A program made the position numbers and the translations under genes. Positions 60,911 to 64,000 of a stretch of 64,000 nucleotides of DNA are shown here, one piece after another. Each line of letters begins with the position of its first letter. Position 1 is the stretch's first letter. The notes below the pieces were generated by a model. It was not told the DNA's origin. It searched no databases and saw only the letters and a list, made by a program, of their open reading frames with translations. The stretch is from Deltaproteobacteria bacterium. GTDB lineage: Bacteria; Desulfobacterota; Binatia; UBA9968. The stretch is from assembly GCA_016874755.1 (NCBI GenBank), contig VGTH01000012.1, positions 1 through 64,000 on the forward strand, read 5' to 3'.

Positions 60911-61983
60911 ACACCGCTCGGATAGGAACCTAAGATTTTCAAGAACGTGCAGTTTTTTTCCAACGTCGCGATCGCGCGCTTCACCGTTCCCTGCTCGCGA
61001 TGGCCGCGCATGTCGAGGAAGAACATATATTCCCAAGGTTTGTTCTTGAGCGGCCGCGATTCGATCTTGCTCAGATTGATGCGGCTTTTGGCGAAGGGCT
61101 GAAGCATGCGATAGAGCACCCCCGGCTTGTCCTTCACCGAAAAGACCAGCGAAGTCTTGTCGTCGCGGCTCGGGCTCGTCTGCATTTTGCCGATGACGAG
61201 AAAGCGCGTGATGTTGTTGCTGCGGTCCTCGATATTGGCCGCCACCGCTTTCAGATCGTAGACTTCCTTCGCCATCGCGCTAGCGACCGCAGCCACCGCG
61301 CCGTCCTGCGCCGCCGTTTGCGCGGCGTGCGCCGTGCTGGCAACTTCTTCCACCGCAACGTTGGGAAAACGGCTGGTCAACCAACCGCGGCATTGCGCCA
61401 GCGCCTGCGGATGGGACAGAATCCGCCGCACGTCTTCGGCGCGGCCGCTCTTTGACAGCAGATTGTGGTGAATGTCGAGAAAAATCTCGGCGCAGATCTG
61501 CAGCTCGGAATCGACCAAGCAATCGAGCGTGTGCGCGACCACACCTTCGGTGGAATTTTCGATCGGCACCACGCCAAAAGCGGTGCGTCCCTGGGTCACT
61601 TCCTGAAACACCTGCGGTATGCTCGCCGTCGGCAACAACGTCGTCGAAGCACCGAACTTCTCCCGCGCGGCCAAATGGCTGTAGGTCGCCTCGGCACCGA
61701 AAAATGCCACTTTCATCGGCGCTTCGAGGGAGCGGCAGCCGGAAACGATTTCGCGAAAGACGGAACGAATGGCGGTGGCAGAGAGCGGGCCGCGGCTCAA
61801 CTCGGCGGCGTGTTGTAAGACTTCTTGTTCGCGATGAGGAACGTAGACAGGAGCGTTGCTTAAACTCTTGGTCTGACCAATCCTGCGGGCCAGGCTGGCC
61901 CGGTCGTTTAGCAGGGCGACTATCTTTCCATCAATCTGATCGATCTTTTTTCGAAGGGCATCGACCGACTCATTACGGCTCAA
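60907..61983 (-). CDS. pheA: Bifunctional chorismate mutase/prephenate dehydratase (P-protein)
   Basis: 358 residues from TTG 61983, with GAGG 6 nt upstream; the frame runs on to 62136 but that part has no homology and lies over the start of the divergent RluA gene. Chorismate mutase (AroQ) helices occupy about 5-85 (VDALRKKIDQIDGKIVALLN), prephenate dehydratase about 90-265 (VAFFGAEATYSHLAA, PIENSTEGVV, NNITRFLVIG with the TRF motif), and a regulatory ACT domain about 280-350 with ESRPLKNKPWEY for phenylalanine. First gene of the aromatic cluster. Confidence 0.94.
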   Translation of the reverse strand: MSRNESVDALRKKIDQIDGKIVALLNDRASLARRIGQTKSLSNAPVYVPHREQEVLQHAAELSRGPLSATAIRSVFREIVSGCRSLEAPMKVAFFGAEATYSHLAAREKFGASTTLLPTASIPQVFQEVTQGRTAFGVVPIENSTEGVVAHTLDCLVDSELQICAEIFLDIHHNLLSKSGRAEDVRRILSHPQALAQCRGWLTSRFPNVAVEEVASTAHAAQTAAQDGAVAAVASAMAKEVYDLKAVAANIEDRSNNITRFLVIGKMQTSPSRDDKTSLVFSVKDKPGVLYRMLQPFAKSRINLSKIESRPLKNKPWEYMFFLDMRGHREQGTVKRAIATLEKNCTFLKILGSYPSGV

Positions 61984-62073
61984 TGACAACCTCACCAAGG
62001 CACACCGCAAGATGTGCCCACAAACTAGTACGCTGCGGCCGTAACTTATCTTAATCCCTAAAGAATTGCAAAT

Positions 62074-63018
62074 ATGGCCAAACTTTCCCTTGCCCCCAAT
62101 GGGGCCACCAGCTATGACTTTAGTGCGATGCGCCAAATCGAGATCACGCCCGCCGACAACGGCAAGAAACTAGAGAATTTTCTCAAGAAAGAATTTCCCA
62201 TCGGTTACGTCAGAAAATTGTTTCGCAAAAACGCTGTCCGCGTCAATGGTCAAAGAGTCAGGCCGAATTGCCTAGTCCGCTCAGGCGACAGCGTGCAACT
62301 CTACATTCAGTTCGAAGCCCAGACCAAATCCGGCCGCTCCGTTGCAGTGAAAACGCCACTGCCGATCGTCTTCGAAGACAACGAGATTCTCATCATCGAC
62401 AAGCCTGCCGGGCTGGCGGTGCACGAAGCGAGCGGTATCCAGCGCCGCGACACCGTGATCGGCATCTTGGAAGCGCAATATCGCGCGCAGCCTATGCGAC
62501 CGCGGCTGGTGCACCGCATCGATCAAGATACTTCCGGGCTATTGCTAGTAGCCAAAAATGACCAATCCAAAGAGACCCTTGAAGGACTCTTCGAGACGAA
62601 GAGAGTTGAGAAAATCTATATCGCGCTGGTGTCCGGTCGGCTGCCACAGCCCTCGGGAACCATCGACTTCCCGCTGCCGGGCCGCGACGACCAGCCGGTG
62701 CATGCGGTCACCCATTACAAGACAATTCAAAAATTCGCTGAAACGACACTGGTGGAAGCTCGGATCGACACCGGCAGAATGCATCAGATTCGCCTCCACT
62801 TCGCCAAGCTGGGCTATCCGGTGGTCATGGACGAGCGCCACGGCGACTTCGCCTTCAACCGCCGATTTCGCAAAGACTATGGTTTGAAGCGCCAGTTCCT
62901 GCACGCGGCGAATTTGTCGCTGGCTTATGGCGGAAAGAAAAAGAATTGGCACGCTTCGCTGCCGGAAGACTTAACCGATGTGCTGACGCAGCTATCCAAG
63001 GAAAACCGGGCGCGCTGA
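62074..63018 (+). CDS. RluA-family 23S rRNA/tRNA pseudouridine synthase
   Basis: 314 residues from ATG 62074; ATG 62128 (MRQIEITPADNGKKL) is an alternative that removes 18 residues of no homology. S4 RNA-binding domain (about 22-85), then the synthase domain with LVHRIDQDTSGLLLVAK, catalytic Asp150, and RIDTGRMHQIRLHFAKLGYPV. The RluC/RluD branch is most likely. It isomerises uridine in rRNA. Divergent from pheA across about 90 nt. Confidence 0.92.
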   Translation: MAKLSLAPNGATSYDFSAMRQIEITPADNGKKLENFLKKEFPIGYVRKLFRKNAVRVNGQRVRPNCLVRSGDSVQLYIQFEAQTKSGRSVAVKTPLPIVFEDNEILIIDKPAGLAVHEASGIQRRDTVIGILEAQYRAQPMRPRLVHRIDQDTSGLLLVAKNDQSKETLEGLFETKRVEKIYIALVSGRLPQPSGTIDFPLPGRDDQPVHAVTHYKTIQKFAETTLVEARIDTGRMHQIRLHFAKLGYPVVMDERHGDFAFNRRFRKDYGLKRQFLHAANLSLAYGGKKKNWHASLPEDLTDVLTQLSKENRAR

Positions 63019-63076
63019 ATCGCGCCCTTACCGCAGATTTCCGCAACGGCTGGAACAGCTGGAACGAGTTAACCCG

Positions 63077-63712
63077 TTAGACTTTGTACACCAGCATCAA
63101 GCCGTCGCGCACGGGCAATAAGACATTCTCCACCCGCGCATCGTCGCGAATCTTTTTATTCAGTGCATTGACTTCAGCCACCCCCGGATCTCTGGGGTCG
63201 AGGACCTTGCCGCTTTGGACCATGTTGTCGATGACGATCAAGCCGCGCGGCCGCACCAAGTCGACACAGGCATCGTAGTAGGCGCCGTAGTTCTCGCGAT
63301 CGGCGTTAATGTGGCAGATGTCGAAAGGCCCGGTGACAACCTTGAGGAAGGTGAGCGCCGGCAGCAGTTTCAGTTGAATCTTCTCGCCGTGCTGGGTTTC
63401 GGCGAAATAGTGCTTGGCAAAGTCGGTGGTCTCGCGATTGGTATCGCAGGCGATCACCGTGCCGCCGCGCGGCAGCGCTTCGGCAAATGCCAGCGCGCTG
63501 AAACCCGTGAACAGCCCGAGCTGCATGATGCGCCGCGCGCCGGTCATTAGCACGAGCATCTTGAGAAACTCGGCTTCCAAGGCCCAGCCCATCATCTTCG
63601 TGCTGTGCCCCATATTGAAGGTTTCAAGCCAGAGTTTTTCCAAGGAGCTTGAGAGTGGCTTGCTGTAACGCTCAACGTAGTCTTCGATGCCTAAAGGTCG
63701 GAGCTCGATCAT
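63077..63712 (-). CDS. SAM-dependent O-methyltransferase (caffeoyl-CoA OMT-like)
   Basis: 211 residues. Rossmann methyltransferase of Methyltransf_3 type: MQLGLFTGFSALAFAEALP (motif I, with LGLFTG for the usual IGTFTG), GGTVIACDTNRE, FDICHINADRENYGAYYD where the metal Asp is usually IDADK (here INADRE), and GLIVIDNM. It may methylate a catechol or similar hydroxyl group, with some change at the metal site. Stands between the RluA gene and a partial SDR gene. Confidence 0.86.
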   Translation of the reverse strand: MIELRPLGIEDYVERYSKPLSSSLEKLWLETFNMGHSTKMMGWALEAEFLKMLVLMTGARRIMQLGLFTGFSALAFAEALPRGGTVIACDTNRETTDFAKHYFAETQHGEKIQLKLLPALTFLKVVTGPFDICHINADRENYGAYYDACVDLVRPRGLIVIDNMVQSGKVLDPRDPGVAEVNALNKKIRDDARVENVLLPVRDGLMLVYKV

Positions 63713-63812
63713 TGCCTCTTCCTACACCAATTACCGCGCAAGGGTTGCAAGCATCCGTTTTACCGAAACATTCGTTTCCGATTTTTTCCCGTTGCCAATT
63801 TTTCGGTCCTGC

Positions 63813-64000
63813 CTACGGTCCCATCAAGCGCTGTCCGCCGTCCACCGGCAGGATGGCGGCAGTGACGAACGAGGCCTCATCCGATGCCAGATAAACCGCG
63901 GCGTACGCAACATCCTCCGGCTCGCCGATGCGGCCCAGCGGCACGCGGGTTTTGTAGCGCGCCAGCTTCTCCGGCGTCGACGTATCCACCATCGGCGTGC
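63813..64000 (-). CDS. SDR-family oxidoreductase, C-terminal part (continues beyond window)
   Basis: The minus-strand frame from the window edge to TAG 63813-63815 encodes the C-terminal 62 residues of a classical short-chain dehydrogenase/reductase. It has [20 protein letters not shown], then [20 protein letters not shown] and [14 protein letters not shown]. These are the family's substrate-loop end, GRxGxPEDxA and DGG motifs. The coenzyme-binding and catalytic parts lie outside the window. Confidence 0.88.
   Translation of the reverse strand, partial: TPMVDTSTPEKLARYKTRVPLGRIGEPEDVAYAAVYLASDEASFVTAAILPVDGGQRLMGP

Noticed and set aside
60911-61036. N-terminal extension of HisC
   Set aside because: The open frame lies inside pheA, lacks homology, and the ATGA overlap at 60907-60910 gives a normal HisC start.

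Overview
The window reads as chromosomal DNA of a GC-rich, Gram-negative soil or sediment bacterium of deltaproteobacterial grade. This placement is an inference, for example Desulfobacterota, Candidatus Binatota or Tectomicrobia-like. It rests on the gene order pheA-hisC-tyrA-aroA-cmk-rpsA-sppA-ihfB, on the abundance of solute-binding proteins (SBPs), class III CoA-transferases and ACMSD-type amidohydrolases, and on short intergenic hairpin repeats. No phage, integrase, transposase, CRISPR array or plasmid function was seen.

Layout. 1-1330: a possible small lipoprotein gene, tRNA-Arg(CCU) with a terminator, and a truncated RibD/DHFR-like remnant. 1460-5212: a three-subunit molybdenum hydroxylase (CoxS/CoxL/CoxM type). 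5403-6877: a ModA-like binding protein coupled to a secreted esterase. 7058-19528: catabolic and transport genes, including an AbrB-family membrane protein, PrpE-type acyl-CoA synthetase, two CaiB/BaiF CoA-transferases, three SBPs, a Kef-type antiporter and an amidohydrolase. 19615-24488: exonuclease III, gluconokinase, a beta-helix protein, a RidA-like protein, a HAD phosphatase, a Spy-like protein and a BON protein.

24521-33051: a giant secreted Calx-beta/DUF11 repeat protein of about 2,840 residues, split into two reading frames by an apparent 1-nt frameshift. 33413-34131: a scar made of a truncated SBP copy and a decayed AbrB/PIN toxin-antitoxin module. 34358-50238: more SBPs, an orphan histidine kinase, a CBS protein, an amidohydrolase, a tyrosine-phosphatase-like protein, and an acyl-CoA cluster (MaoC, CoA-transferase, acyl-CoA dehydrogenase, CitE-like lyase, MFS, aldehyde dehydrogenase). 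50307-53322: a MoxR-type AAA ATPase with a VWA protein. 53396-62136: the housekeeping cluster on the minus strand. 62074-64000: an RluA-type pseudouridine synthase, an O-methyltransferase and a partial SDR.

The most suggestive pattern is the repeated pairing of single extracytoplasmic SBPs with one or two soluble catabolic enzymes and no permease gene in the 64 kb. Four enzymes involved are a CoA-transferase, an amidohydrolase, an acyl-CoA synthetase and a metallo-beta-lactamase-fold protein. A fifth pair joins a signal-less ModA-like protein to an esterase. This suggests a modular scheme in which each SBP belongs to a small acid-utilisation module and either shares a distant permease or signals presence of its ligand. 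Two apparent 1-nt frameshifts (giant repeat protein; small secreted protein at 40228) may be real mutations or assembly errors. I had no search tool: family assignments come from motifs recognised by eye.
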